From an uncultured Alistipes sp. (GTDB lineage: Bacteria; Bacteroidota; Bacteroidia; Bacteroidales; Rikenellaceae), in contig NZ_OZ007039.1 in NCBI RefSeq assembly GCF_963931675.1, positions 3,199,806-3,263,805 of the forward strand: 64,000 nucleotides of DNA. The letters run 5' to 3'. Under the pieces are notes generated by a model that saw only the letters and a program-made list of their open reading frames with translations, was not told the DNA's origin and did no database searches. Below are positions 9,834-18,789 of this stretch, piece by piece. Position numbers and translations under genes: made by a program. Every line of letters starts with the position of its first letter. Within the stretch, counting starts at the first letter, position 1.

Positions 9834-10331
9834 ATGAAAAACATCCTCAAATTCTCGCTTCTGCTGATCCTCGCCGCGGCCTTCACGGGTTGCGACGACG
9901 ACAAAAGCTACGAAGATCCCGGACTCGACGTGTCGCTCTACAACATCTCGGGAACCTGGAAACTCGAATCCTGGAGCAACGGAACCCCGCTCGCCGACGG
10001 AAGCTATGTCTATCTCGAACTCGCCTACCGCGACGGAAACGAATTCACCATCTACCAGAATCTCGACAGCTTCGGACCCCGGCGCATCACGGGCGAATAC
10101 AGCCTCTACACCGACGAGTCGCTCGGGTCGGTGATCCGCGGCATGTACGACTACGAGAACGGAGACTGGTCGCACCGATACATCATCCGCGACCTCTACA
10201 GCGACCGCATGACGTGGATCGCCACGGACGATGCCGGGAATGTCTCGCGCTACGTCCGCTGCGACGGAATCCCGCAGGAGATTCTCGACCAGTACAAGGA
10301 TGAAATCGAGTCCGAGCAGGACGAAGAGTAA
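9834..10331 (+). CDS. lipocalin-like small lipoprotein
   Basis: A 165-residue lipoprotein. The signal peptide ends AAFTGC (Cys at about residue 20) and is followed by DDDKSYED, again an acidic surface-export signal. The mature part contains the SGTWKLESW start typical of lipocalin-like/META-type small beta-barrels in Bacteroidota, then alternating strands and a highly acidic C-terminal tail (ESEQDEE). Such proteins may bind small hydrophobic ligands, but this has no direct support here. It is the last gene of the lipoprotein run and is followed by a strong hairpin. Confidence 0.65.
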   Translation: MKNILKFSLLLILAAAFTGCDDDKSYEDPGLDVSLYNISGTWKLESWSNGTPLADGSYVYLELAYRDGNEFTIYQNLDSFGPRRITGEYSLYTDESLGSVIRGMYDYENGDWSHRYIIRDLYSDRMTWIATDDAGNVSRYVRCDGIPQEILDQYKDEIESEQDEE

Positions 10332-10374
10332 TCCATACCCGGGTCCCGCCCGGCATACGGGGCCGGATCGGAAT

Positions 10375-10411
10375 GGCGGGGCGCTACGGTTTCGGATCGT
10401 TGCGCCCCGCC
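10375..10411 (+). terminator. hairpin ending the lipoprotein cluster
   Basis: A perfect 10-bp inverted repeat (GGCGGGGCGC / GCGCCCCGCC) follows the lipocalin-like gene and lies just upstream of the ffh promoter. There is no long T-run, so termination efficiency is uncertain. Confidence 0.5.
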
Positions 10412-10440
10412 TGCCATTTGTAAAAAGGCCCTCCCGGGAA

Positions 10441-10470
10441 TTGCGCATTCTGAATTATTTCTTAACTTTG
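10441..10470 (+). promoter_or_regulatory. Bacteroidota-type promoter of ffh
   Basis: TTG at 10441-10443 and TAACTTTG at 10463-10470 are separated by 19 bases, an excellent match to the Bacteroidota -33/-7 (TTTG ... TAnnTTTG) consensus, about 35 bases upstream of the ffh ATG. Confidence 0.8.
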
Positions 10471-10504
10471 CGCGAAATATAACCGCACGAAATTTTAGAG
10501 AGAT

Positions 10505-11836
10505 ATGTTCGAAAACCTGACCGACAAACTCGAACGGTCGTTCAAACTCCTCAAGGGCGAAGGCCGCATCACCGAAATCAACGTCGCCGAGACCCTCAAG
10601 GAGATCCGCCGCGCGCTGATCGACGCCGACGTAAACTACAAGGTCGCCAAGTCGTTCACCGACGAGGTGAAGCAGAAAGCCCTGGGGCAGGACGTGCTCA
10701 AGGCCGTCAAGCCCGGGCAGATGATGACCAAGATCGTCCGCGACGAACTCGCCGCACTGATGGGAGGTACGGCCACCGACATCCGCCTCGAAGGAACCCC
10801 GGCCGTCATCCTCATCGCCGGTCTGCAGGGTTCCGGTAAGACCACCTTCTCCGGAAAGCTCGCCGCCATGCTCAAAAGCAAGAAGGGGCGTCAGATGCTG
10901 CTCGTCGCCGGAGATGTCTACCGTCCCGCGGCCATCGACCAGCTGAAGGTCCTCGGCAGCCAGATCGGCGTCGAGGTCTACACCGAGGAGGGGAACCGAA
11001 ATCCCGTCCAGATCGCCGAAAACGCCATCCGATACGCCCGCCAGAAGAGCTACAACGTCGTGATCGTCGATACAGCCGGACGTCTGGCCGTCGACGAGGC
11101 CATGATGCAGGAGATCACGGCCATCAAGGCCGCCGTCAAACCCTCGGAAACGCTCTTCGTGGTCGATGCCATGACCGGTCAGGATGCCGTCAACACGGCC
11201 AGGGAGTTCAACGACCGGCTGGATTTCGACGGCGTGGTCCTCACCAAACTCGACGGCGACACCCGTGGCGGTGCCGCCATCTCGATCCGTTCGGTCGTCA
11301 ACAAACCCCTGAAGTTCATCTCCAGCGGCGAGAAGATGGATGCCCTGCAGGTCTTCCACCCGGAGCGCATGGCCGACCGGATCCTCGGCATGGGCGACGT
11401 CGTTTCGCTCGTCGAGCGCGCCCAGGAGCAGTTCGACGAGGAGGAGGCCCGCAAACTCAAGAAAAAACTCGTCAAGGACCAGTTCAACTTCAACGACTTC
11501 ATCGCGCAGATCCAGCAGATCAAGAAGATGGGCAACCTGAAGGACCTGGCCTCAATGCTGCCCGGCATGGGCAAGATGTTGAAGAACGTCGACATCCCGG
11601 ACGACGTATTCAAGCAGACCGAGGCGATCATCTCGTCGATGACCCCCGCAGAACGCGAACACCCCGAGATCATCAACGCCCGGCGCCGCGAACGCATCGC
11701 CAAAGGATCGGGAACGACCGTCGCAGACGTCAACCGGCTGATGAAGCAGTTCGACGACACGCGCAAGATGATGAAGGCCGTGGCCGGAGGCGGGCTGAAG
11801 ATGCCCAAGATGCCCGGCATGATGCGCCGGCGGTAA
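10505..11836 (+). CDS. ffh: signal recognition particle protein Ffh
   Basis: A 443-residue Ffh/SRP54, the GTPase that binds signal sequences with the SRP RNA and delivers nascent chains to FtsY and the Sec translocon. Visible parts in order: N-domain helices (about 1-85), G-domain with P-loop GLQGSGKTTFSGKLA (about 105), DTAGRL (about 187), TKLDGDTRGGAA (about 245), and a Met-rich C-terminal M domain (about 300-443) with LPGMGKM and RRRERIAKGSG. The length is normal for the family. A good promoter lies just upstream and a strong terminator follows. The partner RNA gene (ffs) is in the same window at 37501. Confidence 0.97.
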   Translation: MFENLTDKLERSFKLLKGEGRITEINVAETLKEIRRALIDADVNYKVAKSFTDEVKQKALGQDVLKAVKPGQMMTKIVRDELAALMGGTATDIRLEGTPAVILIAGLQGSGKTTFSGKLAAMLKSKKGRQMLLVAGDVYRPAAIDQLKVLGSQIGVEVYTEEGNRNPVQIAENAIRYARQKSYNVVIVDTAGRLAVDEAMMQEITAIKAAVKPSETLFVVDAMTGQDAVNTAREFNDRLDFDGVVLTKLDGDTRGGAAISIRSVVNKPLKFISSGEKMDALQVFHPERMADRILGMGDVVSLVERAQEQFDEEEARKLKKKLVKDQFNFNDFIAQIQQIKKMGNLKDLASMLPGMGKMLKNVDIPDDVFKQTEAIISSMTPAEREHPEIINARRRERIAKGSGTTVADVNRLMKQFDDTRKMMKAVAGGGLKMPKMPGMMRRR

Positions 11837-11855
11837 AAAACGACAAACAGAACAA

Positions 11856-11884
11856 AAGGCACTCTAAAAAAGAGTGCCTTTTGC
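11856..11884 (+). terminator. intrinsic terminator of ffh
   Basis: A perfect 12-bp stem (AAAAGGCACTCT / AGAGTGCCTTTT) with a 5-base A loop ends in a T-run directly after ffh. Confidence 0.9.
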
Positions 11885-11995
11885 ATATTCCATGACGAGA
11901 ACAAAAAATCTTTTCATTGTTTTTCCATTTTTTCAAATATCAGACAGACTTATCTCCGTCCAAGCGCTCTGTCCCCAGCTTATTACCCCAATAAT

Positions 11996-12171
11996 GCATA
12001 TAAAAAACGTGGGACAGAACTTTGCTTGCCTTTCGAGGTTCTGGAATAACCGTGCACAACAAACAGAGTAAAGCCCACGCAGTACGTGAGCGTTTACGCC
12101 TTACTCTTGTTGTGCTTGAAATTTTCCAGATTTCGAAAGACAAGTGTAAAGCTAACGCTTTTTATATGTTC
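11996..12171 (+). ncRNA. long imperfect hairpin RNA, candidate 6S-like RNA
   Basis: The 495-base gap between ffh and era has no convincing protein, but about 175 bases fold back on themselves. CATATAAAAAACGT (11997-12010) pairs with ACGCTTTTTATATG (12157-12170); the CTTTCGAGGTTCTGGAA side (ending at 12046) pairs with TTCCAGATTTCGAAAG (from 12124); then a roughly 7x8-base internal loop precedes the apical stem GCACAACAA (12054-12062) / TTGTTGTGC (12107-12115) with GAGTAA/TTACTC and an inner CACG/CGTG hairpin. A long rod with a central bubble and this length is the architecture of 6S RNA, which sequesters RNA polymerase. The strand is not certain because the rod is nearly symmetric. It could instead be an unrelated inverted repeat. 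Confidence 0.45.
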
Positions 12172-12303
12172 GTGCCGGCGCTTTTCGTGCGGTGACGGCA
12201 CATGACAGTTCCCGTAAAACTGAAATTCAAATCTTTATCACCTCATAGGCAACATTTTATGTGTTTGTATTGGTCAAATATAGGAAAAAATCGAATAATT
12301 TTC

Positions 12304-12311
12304 TACCTTTG
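12304..12311 (+). promoter_or_regulatory. -7 element of the era promoter
   Basis: TACCTTTG matches TAnnTTTG and ends 20 bases before the era ATG, predicting a leader of about 15 bases. No well-spaced -33 TTTG is seen. Confidence 0.65.
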
Positions 12312-12331
12312 AAGATCAAAAAAGACTATCC

Positions 12332-13213
12332 ATGCACAAATCGGGCTTCGTAAATATCATCGGAAATCCCAACGTCGGGAAATCCACCCTCATGAACGCG
12401 CTGGTCGGAGAACGCCTCTCCATCATCACCGCAAAGGCCCAGACCACCCGCCACCGCATCATGGGAATCGTCTCCGGTGACGATTTCCAGATCGTCTACT
12501 CCGATACCCCCGGCATCCTGAAACCCGCCTACAAGTTGCAGGAGTCGATGATGAAGTTCGTCGACGGCGCACTCACCGATGCCGACATCATCCTCTACGT
12601 CACCGATACCGTCGAGCAGTCGGACCGCGCATCCCGCGTCCTCGAAAATATCCGCCACTGCGGGATTCCCACCATCGTCGTCGTCAACAAAATCGACCTC
12701 TCGAATCCCGCCTCGCTCGATGCGCTCGTCGACAAGTGGCACGAAACACTCCCCGAGGCCCGGATCGTCCCCGTCTCGGCCCGCGAACAGTTCAATATCG
12801 AAGGCCTTTTCAAGACCATCCTCGACCTGCTCCCAGAAGGCCCCGCCTTCTACCCCAAGGATACCCTCACGGACAAGACCCTGCGCTTCTTCGCCTCGGA
12901 GATCATCCGCGAGAAGATCCTCCGGTTCTACGACAAGGAGATCCCCTACTGCTGCGAAATCGCCATCGACTCCTACAAGGAGGAGCCCGAAATCGACCGA
13001 ATCGCCGCCACGATCTTCGTCGCCCGGGACTCCCAGAAGGGAATCCTCATCGGACACAAGGGCGAAAAACTCAAAAGGGTCGGGCAGGCCGCACGTGAAG
13101 ACATGGAGCAGTTCCTCGGCAAAAAGGTCTTCCTGCAGCTCTTCGTCAAGGTCAGCGACGACTGGCGGAACAACGAACGACAGCTCCGCCGCTTCGGATA
13201 CGAAACGGAATAG
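12332..13213 (+). CDS. era: GTPase Era
   Basis: A 293-residue Era, an essential GTPase that binds 16S rRNA near its 3' end and helps 30S subunit maturation. GTPase motifs: G1 GNPNVGKST (about 11-19), G3 DTPGIL (about 60), G4 NKID (about 120). The C-terminal half carries a type-II KH RNA-binding domain, including FVARDSQKGILIGHKGEKLK around residues 228-247. The length and domain order are standard. It has its own Bacteroidota-type -7 element 20 bases upstream and is followed 87 bases later by a TPR gene on the same strand. Confidence 0.97.
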   Translation: MHKSGFVNIIGNPNVGKSTLMNALVGERLSIITAKAQTTRHRIMGIVSGDDFQIVYSDTPGILKPAYKLQESMMKFVDGALTDADIILYVTDTVEQSDRASRVLENIRHCGIPTIVVVNKIDLSNPASLDALVDKWHETLPEARIVPVSAREQFNIEGLFKTILDLLPEGPAFYPKDTLTDKTLRFFASEIIREKILRFYDKEIPYCCEIAIDSYKEEPEIDRIAATIFVARDSQKGILIGHKGEKLKRVGQAAREDMEQFLGKKVFLQLFVKVSDDWRNNERQLRRFGYETE

Positions 13214-13300
13214 CAGAACCGATCCACAGCAAATGCCCGACATCCCCCGGAAAAACAATAAAACCACGAAAAAGGCCGTTTAAAACAAAAAATCGGAAAA

Positions 13301-15289
13301 ATGCGCAAGTTCATCATCGCACTCCTGTCCGGTATCGCACTGATGTGCTCTCCCGACGCCCAGGCCCAGTACAACCGGGAATACTTCTTCTGGATGGGCC
13401 GCTCGTGTATGATGAACAACGACTACCAGGAAGCCATCCGCACGCTCAACACCCTGCTGCGCTTCGACGAGGATGCTTTCGAGGGATATTTCCTGCGCGG
13501 TATCGCCAAGTACAACCTCGACGACCTGTTAGGTGCCGAGGAGGACTTCTCGACGGCCATCCGCCTCAACCCCGTCTATACGCAGGCCTACACCTACCGG
13601 GCCATCACCCGCTCGCGCCTGGGAAACTACGACGACGCCCTGCAGGACTTCCGCGAGGCCATCGAGCTCAGGCCCGACCTCCCCGGACCCTATTACAGCC
13701 GCGGCGTCACACGCCTGCTGAACCAGCAGTTCAAGGAGGCCATCGAGGATTTCGACAAGTTCATCCGCCAGGAGAACAAGGTCGCCGACGCCTTCATCTG
13801 CCGCGGTTTGAGCTACCTCCACCTCAAGGACACCACCCGGGCCTACGAAAACTTCAACACCGCCATCCGCACCAACCGCGAAAACCCAAACGGGTACAAC
13901 CGCCGCGGAGGACTCTATCTCGACCAGGAGCGTTACGAGGAGGCCGAGGCCGACTTCAACAAGGCCATCGAGTGCGACTCCACGTACCTGCTCTCGTTCT
14001 TCAACCGCGCGCTGGTCTACAACGCCACGAACCGTCCGATGCAGGCCCTGGCGGACTTCGACCGCGTGATCCAGCTCGATTCGACCAACTCGCTCACCTA
14101 TTTCAACCGGGCCATGCTCCGCACCCAGATCGGCGACTACAACCGTGCCCTGGAGGATTACGACCGCGTGGCGCTCTACTCCCCGAACAACGTGCTGGTC
14201 TACTACAACCGCGCCGGAGTGCACGCCCAGCTGGGTGAGATCGAGGAGGCCGTCAAGGACTACACCTCGGCCATCGAGCTCTACCCCGACTTCGCCAACG
14301 CCTACATCTACCGCGGACGTCTGCGCGAACTCCTCCAGGATCCCAAAGGGGCCCGGAGCGACCGCGAAACCGCCCAGCGGAAAATTGCCGAATACCGTTC
14401 GCGCCTGAGCGACAGCACCTATTCGATCTTCGCCGACACCACGCAGCGGTTCGACCGCCTGCTGTCGTTCGACAGCAAGTTCGCCGGGAGCAGCTTCGAC
14501 CGCATCACCGGCCACAACGGCGGGCACGAGGAGATGCGCCTGCTGCCGCTGTTCAAGTTCACGCTCATGCGCCCCGACACGCTGCCCGAAATCCGGACCT
14601 ACCGCCTGCAGCGCATCGAGGACTTCAAGAAACGCATCGGAAACGAATACCTCACCCTCTCGTGCCGCGAAAGCAACATCGCACCCGATACGCTCGTGAT
14701 GCTCGACAAGGAGTATGCCCTGCGGCTCAAGAGCGGCGACACGTCGTGGACCCGGCTCTTCGAACGCGGCGTCTCCCAGTCGCTCATCAAACAGTACACC
14801 AATTCGGTGAACACCTTCTCGACAGCCATCGAGATCAACCCCTCGAATCCGTTCCTCTACCTGAACCGCTCGACGACCCGCGCCGAGATGATCGACTTCA
14901 TCTCCTCGATCGACAACTCCTACCAGCGGATCTCGATCGATTCGGACCCTGCGAACCGACTGAACAACAACTCGAAACGGACCTACAGCTACGACGAGGC
15001 CGTGGCCGACCTGAACAAGGCCGTGAAGCTCTTCCCGGATTTCGCCGAGGCCTACTACAACCGCGCCAACCTCCAGGCCCTCTCGGGCAGTCTCCCCGAA
15101 GCCTACGAGGACTACTCGAAGGCCATCGAACTGAACCCCTCGTTCGCCGAAGCCTATTACAACCGCGGCGTGATCCAGATCTTCATGAAGGATACCCGAA
15201 AGGGGTGCCTCGACCTCTCGAAGGCCGGAGAACTCGGCATCCTCGAAGCCTACGAGATCCTCAAACGCTACGCACATCTCGAAGACTAA
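13301..15289 (+). CDS. secreted tetratricopeptide-repeat protein
   Basis: A 662-residue protein with a short N-terminal signal peptide (IALLSGIALMCSPDAQAQ, cleavage after AQA), so it is exported to the periplasm. Most of the protein is tandem TPR units of about 34 residues (for example AYTYRAITRSRLGNYDDALQ and AEAYYNRANLQALSGSLPEA), in a block at about 25-365 and a second at about 485-655. The stretch between them, about 370-480, is less repetitive. TPR arrays mediate protein-protein contacts; the partner is unknown. It lies between era and an MFS transporter, 15 bases upstream of the latter, so the two may be co-transcribed. Confidence 0.85.
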   Translation: MRKFIIALLSGIALMCSPDAQAQYNREYFFWMGRSCMMNNDYQEAIRTLNTLLRFDEDAFEGYFLRGIAKYNLDDLLGAEEDFSTAIRLNPVYTQAYTYRAITRSRLGNYDDALQDFREAIELRPDLPGPYYSRGVTRLLNQQFKEAIEDFDKFIRQENKVADAFICRGLSYLHLKDTTRAYENFNTAIRTNRENPNGYNRRGGLYLDQERYEEAEADFNKAIECDSTYLLSFFNRALVYNATNRPMQALADFDRVIQLDSTNSLTYFNRAMLRTQIGDYNRALEDYDRVALYSPNNVLVYYNRAGVHAQLGEIEEAVKDYTSAIELYPDFANAYIYRGRLRELLQDPKGARSDRETAQRKIAEYRSRLSDSTYSIFADTTQRFDRLLSFDSKFAGSSFDRITGHNGGHEEMRLLPLFKFTLMRPDTLPEIRTYRLQRIEDFKKRIGNEYLTLSCRESNIAPDTLVMLDKEYALRLKSGDTSWTRLFERGVSQSLIKQYTNSVNTFSTAIEINPSNPFLYLNRSTTRAEMIDFISSIDNSYQRISIDSDPANRLNNNSKRTYSYDEAVADLNKAVKLFPDFAEAYYNRANLQALSGSLPEAYEDYSKAIELNPSFAEAYYNRGVIQIFMKDTRKGCLDLSKAGELGILEAYEILKRYAHLED

Positions 15290-15304
15290 TTCAAATCAAA
15301 TAAC

Positions 15305-16672
15305 ATGACAGCAACTATCCAACGCAAACTCAACGATTCGCCTGCGGCCCGATGGACGGCGCTGATCCTCATCGCCCTGATGATGTTCTTCGGCTATATG
15401 TTCGTCGACGTGATGTCGCCGCTCAAATCCCTCATCGAATCCGCCCGCGGATGGGACAGCGGGACGTTCGGAACCTATGCCGCCTCGGAATACTTCCTCA
15501 ACGTCTTCTTCTTTTTCCTGATCTTCGCCGGAATCATCCTCGACAAGATGGGAATCCGGTTCACAGGGCTTCTCTCCGCCTCGCTGATGGTCATCGGAGC
15601 CTCGATCAAGTTCGTCGGAATCTCCGACTGGTTCCAGACCACGGCCTTCTGCGCGTGGCTCGACAGCTGGTGGGCGGCATTCCCCGGAAGCGCCAAGATG
15701 GCGTCGCTGGGATTCATGATCTTCGGCTGCGGATGCGAAATGGCCGGAACTACCGTCTCCAAAGCCATCGCCAAGTGGTTCGAAGGAAAGGAGATGGCAC
15801 TCGCCATGGGCCTCGAAATGGCCATCGCACGTCTGGGCGTCTTCGCCGTCATGTGGCTCTCGCCCATGATCTCCAACCATTTCGACAAGTCGGTCGTGGC
15901 TCCCGTGGCATTCTGCACCGCCCTGCTCGTCGTCGGCCTGCTCTGCTACACCGTCTTCGTCTACATGGACCGGAAACTCGACCGCCAGCTCATCGCCGCC
16001 GGAGAACTCAAGGAGCAGAAATCCGCCGATGAAGAGTTCCATGTCAAGGACCTCGGTCTGATCTTCCGCAGCAAGATGTTCTGGCTCGTCGCCCTCCTGT
16101 GCGTGCTCTACTACTCGGCCATCTTCCCCTTCCAGCGATACGCCCCCAATTTCCTCGAAGTCACCCTCCAGGTCGACGCCGGAACCGCTTCGCAACTCTT
16201 CAGCTGCTTCCCGATCCTGGCCATGATCCTCACGCCCTTCCTCGGCGCCATGCTCGACTACCGCGGCAAAGGCGCCACGATGCTCATGGCCGGGGCCATC
16301 ATCATGATCGCCTGCCACCTGAGTTTCGCATTCCTGCTCCCCGCATTCCCCTCGAAGTGGCTCGCACTGCTGCTGATCGTCACGCTCGGCGTCTCCTTCT
16401 CGCTCGTTCCCGCAGCACTCTGGCCCTCGGTCCCGAAGATCATCGACACAAAGGTCCTCGGTTCGGCATACTGCCTGATCTTCTGGATCCAAAACGTCGG
16501 ACTCTGCCTCGTACCGCTGCTTATCGGACTGGTCCTCGACGCTACCGGCGGCTACACCGTGCCGATGATCATCTTCTCGACATTCGGCATCCTCGCCTTC
16601 ATTTTCAGTTTCTACCTCAAGATAGAAGACCGCAGAAAAAATTACGGACTCGAAAAACCAAATATCAACTGA
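15305..16672 (+). CDS. MFS transporter
   Basis: A 455-residue polytopic inner-membrane protein with about 12 predicted helices in two six-helix halves separated by a charged cytoplasmic loop near residues 220-250 (LKEQKSADEEFHVKD). The N-terminal half has an MFS-like motif after helix 2 (LDKMGIRFTG), and the fold resembles Bacteroidota MFS proteins annotated as nitrate/nitrite-porter-like or MFSD1-like. The substrate cannot be read from sequence. It follows the TPR gene by 15 bases and precedes a small membrane protein by 3 bases, which suggests a three-gene unit. Confidence 0.85.
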   Translation: MTATIQRKLNDSPAARWTALILIALMMFFGYMFVDVMSPLKSLIESARGWDSGTFGTYAASEYFLNVFFFFLIFAGIILDKMGIRFTGLLSASLMVIGASIKFVGISDWFQTTAFCAWLDSWWAAFPGSAKMASLGFMIFGCGCEMAGTTVSKAIAKWFEGKEMALAMGLEMAIARLGVFAVMWLSPMISNHFDKSVVAPVAFCTALLVVGLLCYTVFVYMDRKLDRQLIAAGELKEQKSADEEFHVKDLGLIFRSKMFWLVALLCVLYYSAIFPFQRYAPNFLEVTLQVDAGTASQLFSCFPILAMILTPFLGAMLDYRGKGATMLMAGAIIMIACHLSFAFLLPAFPSKWLALLLIVTLGVSFSLVPAALWPSVPKIIDTKVLGSAYCLIFWIQNVGLCLVPLLIGLVLDATGGYTVPMIIFSTFGILAFIFSFYLKIEDRRKNYGLEKPNIN

Positions 16673-16675
16673 CCT

Positions 16676-17311
16676 ATGGACAATCTGAATTACTCGTGGA
16701 AACAGACAACCGGCGATCTCTATAAAGCCGTAAAGATCTACACCTTCGCGGCCATCGCCGCGGCGATCTTCGGATTCTTCGCATCGATCGGAAGTGCCGC
16801 ATCGACCCTCGCCTCCCTGAGCGAAGGCAACCTCTCGGGTGGCGGTTTCGGTTTCTGGGACGCGCTTGAGATCCTCGCCACCGTGGCCGTCATCTACGGA
16901 TACTGGCTCTTCATCAAATCCCTCGACATCTTCAAACAGCAGGTGAATCCGGCCGACGCGCCGCGCATCGGATCGATCCGCACCGCGACGATCCTCTCCA
17001 TCGTGGCCGCCATCGTGGTCTGCATCCCGATGCTGGGCTTTGTCGGCGGCATCCTGAACCTCATCGCGTGGATCCTCCTCCTGATCGCCTATGCAAATCT
17101 GAAAAACTCCGTGACCTTCCCCGAAGGGGCGCGCCGCGGCATGTCGAAACTCTTCACGGCCATGATCCTCGGAATCATCGGATGGGTGATCGGCCTCATT
17201 CCGCTGGTGGGCAGCGTCATCGAGACGATCCTCGAAATCATTGCCTTCGTCATCATTCTCCTGGGCTGGAAGAATGTTTCCGAGTCGGAGGAGCCGGCGG
17301 CCAAGGCCTGA
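16676..17311 (+). CDS. unrecognised multi-pass membrane protein (211 aa)
   Basis: A 211-residue membrane protein of a family I do not recognise. At least five hydrophobic segments are visible, including IAAAIFGFFASIG, ILSIVAAIVVCIPML, GILNLIAWILLLIAYA, ILGIIGWVIGLIPLVG and IIAFVIILLG. The N-terminus is soluble (MDNLNYSWKQTTGDL) and the C-terminus is a short acidic tail. It begins 3 bases after the MFS transporter stop, so the two are very likely translationally linked; an accessory role is possible but unsupported. A terminator follows. Confidence 0.75.
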   Translation: MDNLNYSWKQTTGDLYKAVKIYTFAAIAAAIFGFFASIGSAASTLASLSEGNLSGGGFGFWDALEILATVAVIYGYWLFIKSLDIFKQQVNPADAPRIGSIRTATILSIVAAIVVCIPMLGFVGGILNLIAWILLLIAYANLKNSVTFPEGARRGMSKLFTAMILGIIGWVIGLIPLVGSVIETILEIIAFVIILLGWKNVSESEEPAAKA

Positions 17312-17436
17312 TCGCCGAAGGCCGTGCGCCCCACGGACCGGGTATCGTGAACCGACCGGGAGTTTGTTATCGAGTCCGACAACTCCGGCGGCGGCCACTC
17401 CCCGGGCGCACAAGCCGGACATAGGCATCCGAACCG

Positions 17437-17475
17437 AAAGGGACGGAACCCGAGATTGGGTTCCGTCCCTTTTTC
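17437..17475. terminator. terminator between the membrane protein and glycosyltransferase genes
   Basis: A perfect stem (GGACGGAACCC / GGGTTCCGTCC) with a 6-base loop is flanked by A-rich and T-rich ends; it sits between convergent genes and can serve both strands. Confidence 0.85.
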
Positions 17476-17505
17476 CTGCTCCGAACCGGAGCCCGGCACA
17501 GAGAA

Positions 17506-18648
17506 TTACCGCGCGGCAACCAGGTCGTACAACTCCAGGATGCGGCTGCACATCTCCTCCCACGAGAAACGCCGCCGCTCCTCGACGCAGTTCCGCCGGA
17601 AACGCTCCAGCGAATCCCCTTCGTACATCCGTTCGATCGCCGCGGCGACCCCTTCGGCCGTCGGAGGGCAGACATACCCCACCCGGCCGTCCGGAACGAC
17701 CTCCGCCAGCCCCCCGACGTCCGTAACGACCATCGGCACGCAAAACTGATAGGCAATCTGCGTCACGCCGCTCTGCGTCGCCGTCTTGTAGGGCTGGACC
17801 ACGAAATCCGCCGCCGAAAAGTAGTATTTCACCTCCTCGTCCGGCACGAAGCGGTCGTGCAGCAGCACCTCCTCCTGCAGGCCGTGGTCGGCAATCTGCT
17901 TCAGATAGGGCTCCCTGGCCGTGTAGAACTCCCCGGCCACGATCAGGCGGCGACCCTCCGTGCAGCCCTTCCGCCTAAGCGCCGCCCAGGCATCCAACAG
18001 CAGGTCCAGCCCCTTGTAGTCGCGGATCAGCCCGAAAAAAAGAACGTAGCGAAGATCGGGATTCAGCCCCAGACGCACACAGGCCTCCGAACGTTCGACC
18101 CGTTCGCCGAAATTCTCGAACAGCGGGTGCGGCGAAAACAAAGCCGGAACAGACGTATAGGCCGCAAGTTCGCGGTGGACCTGTTCGGACATGTAGATGA
18201 AGCCGTCGACCGAACGCAGAAAATAACGGTTGCAGGGGCGGTCGATCAGGTGGTGTTCGTGGGGCTCGACATTATCGACCTGGCACAGGACCTTCGTATG
18301 GCCGTTGCGGCGCGCCAGGCGCGCAATCGACCCGAAGCAGGGCGCCATGAAGGGCGTCCAGTACTTCATCAGCACGAAATCCGGGCGTTCGCGGCCGATC
18401 CGGCGCCCGACCCGCCACCAGTTCAGCGGATTCACCGTATGGACGCACCGCGTGATGTGCAAATCGGCCGGAGCGGGCGTCGTCACCGTCTGGCTCTTCC
18501 CCGGGAAGAGCAGCGACGGGTATTGCAGCGTGAAGGTCCGGATCTCAACCTCCGCACCCCGGCGCTGGAACGTCCGCGCCAGGATCTCCAGAATCGACGC
18601 CAGTCCGCCCCGATACGGGTGGGCGGGCCCCACAATGGTGATTTTCAT
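17506..18648 (-). CDS. GT4-like family glycosyltransferase
   Basis: A 380-residue cytoplasmic glycosyltransferase of the GT-B fold. I chose the ATG at 18648 because it begins the conserved MKITIVGPAHPYRGG start; the frame extends 14 codons upstream without homology. The N-terminal Rossmann half contains the glycine-rich PYRGGLAS loop. The C-terminal half has FGLIRDYKGLDLLLDA (about residue 215) and the donor-binding PYKTATQSGV stretch followed by VVTDVGGLAEVV (about 305-325). It probably adds a sugar to a lipid-linked or cell-surface glycan, using a nucleotide sugar. The acceptor is unknown. It is transcribed towards its terminator and is not tightly linked to the thioesterase gene 141 bases upstream. 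Confidence 0.88.
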   Translation of the reverse strand: MKITIVGPAHPYRGGLASILEILARTFQRRGAEVEIRTFTLQYPSLLFPGKSQTVTTPAPADLHITRCVHTVNPLNWWRVGRRIGRERPDFVLMKYWTPFMAPCFGSIARLARRNGHTKVLCQVDNVEPHEHHLIDRPCNRYFLRSVDGFIYMSEQVHRELAAYTSVPALFSPHPLFENFGERVERSEACVRLGLNPDLRYVLFFGLIRDYKGLDLLLDAWAALRRKGCTEGRRLIVAGEFYTAREPYLKQIADHGLQEEVLLHDRFVPDEEVKYYFSAADFVVQPYKTATQSGVTQIAYQFCVPMVVTDVGGLAEVVPDGRVGYVCPPTAEGVAAAIERMYEGDSLERFRRNCVEERRRFSWEEMCSRILELYDLVAAR

Positions 18649-18789
18649 AGCTTGATACAGGTTATCGCCCCAAAGTCCGCACCAGCGCACCTCCCGGCCT
18701 TCGGTCCTACACGCCTCGTCCTTCCCGGGCCCTTTGGGCTCCCCGGGCCGGGCGGAAAAGACCCGGCGGTGATCCCGGGACGCATATGC

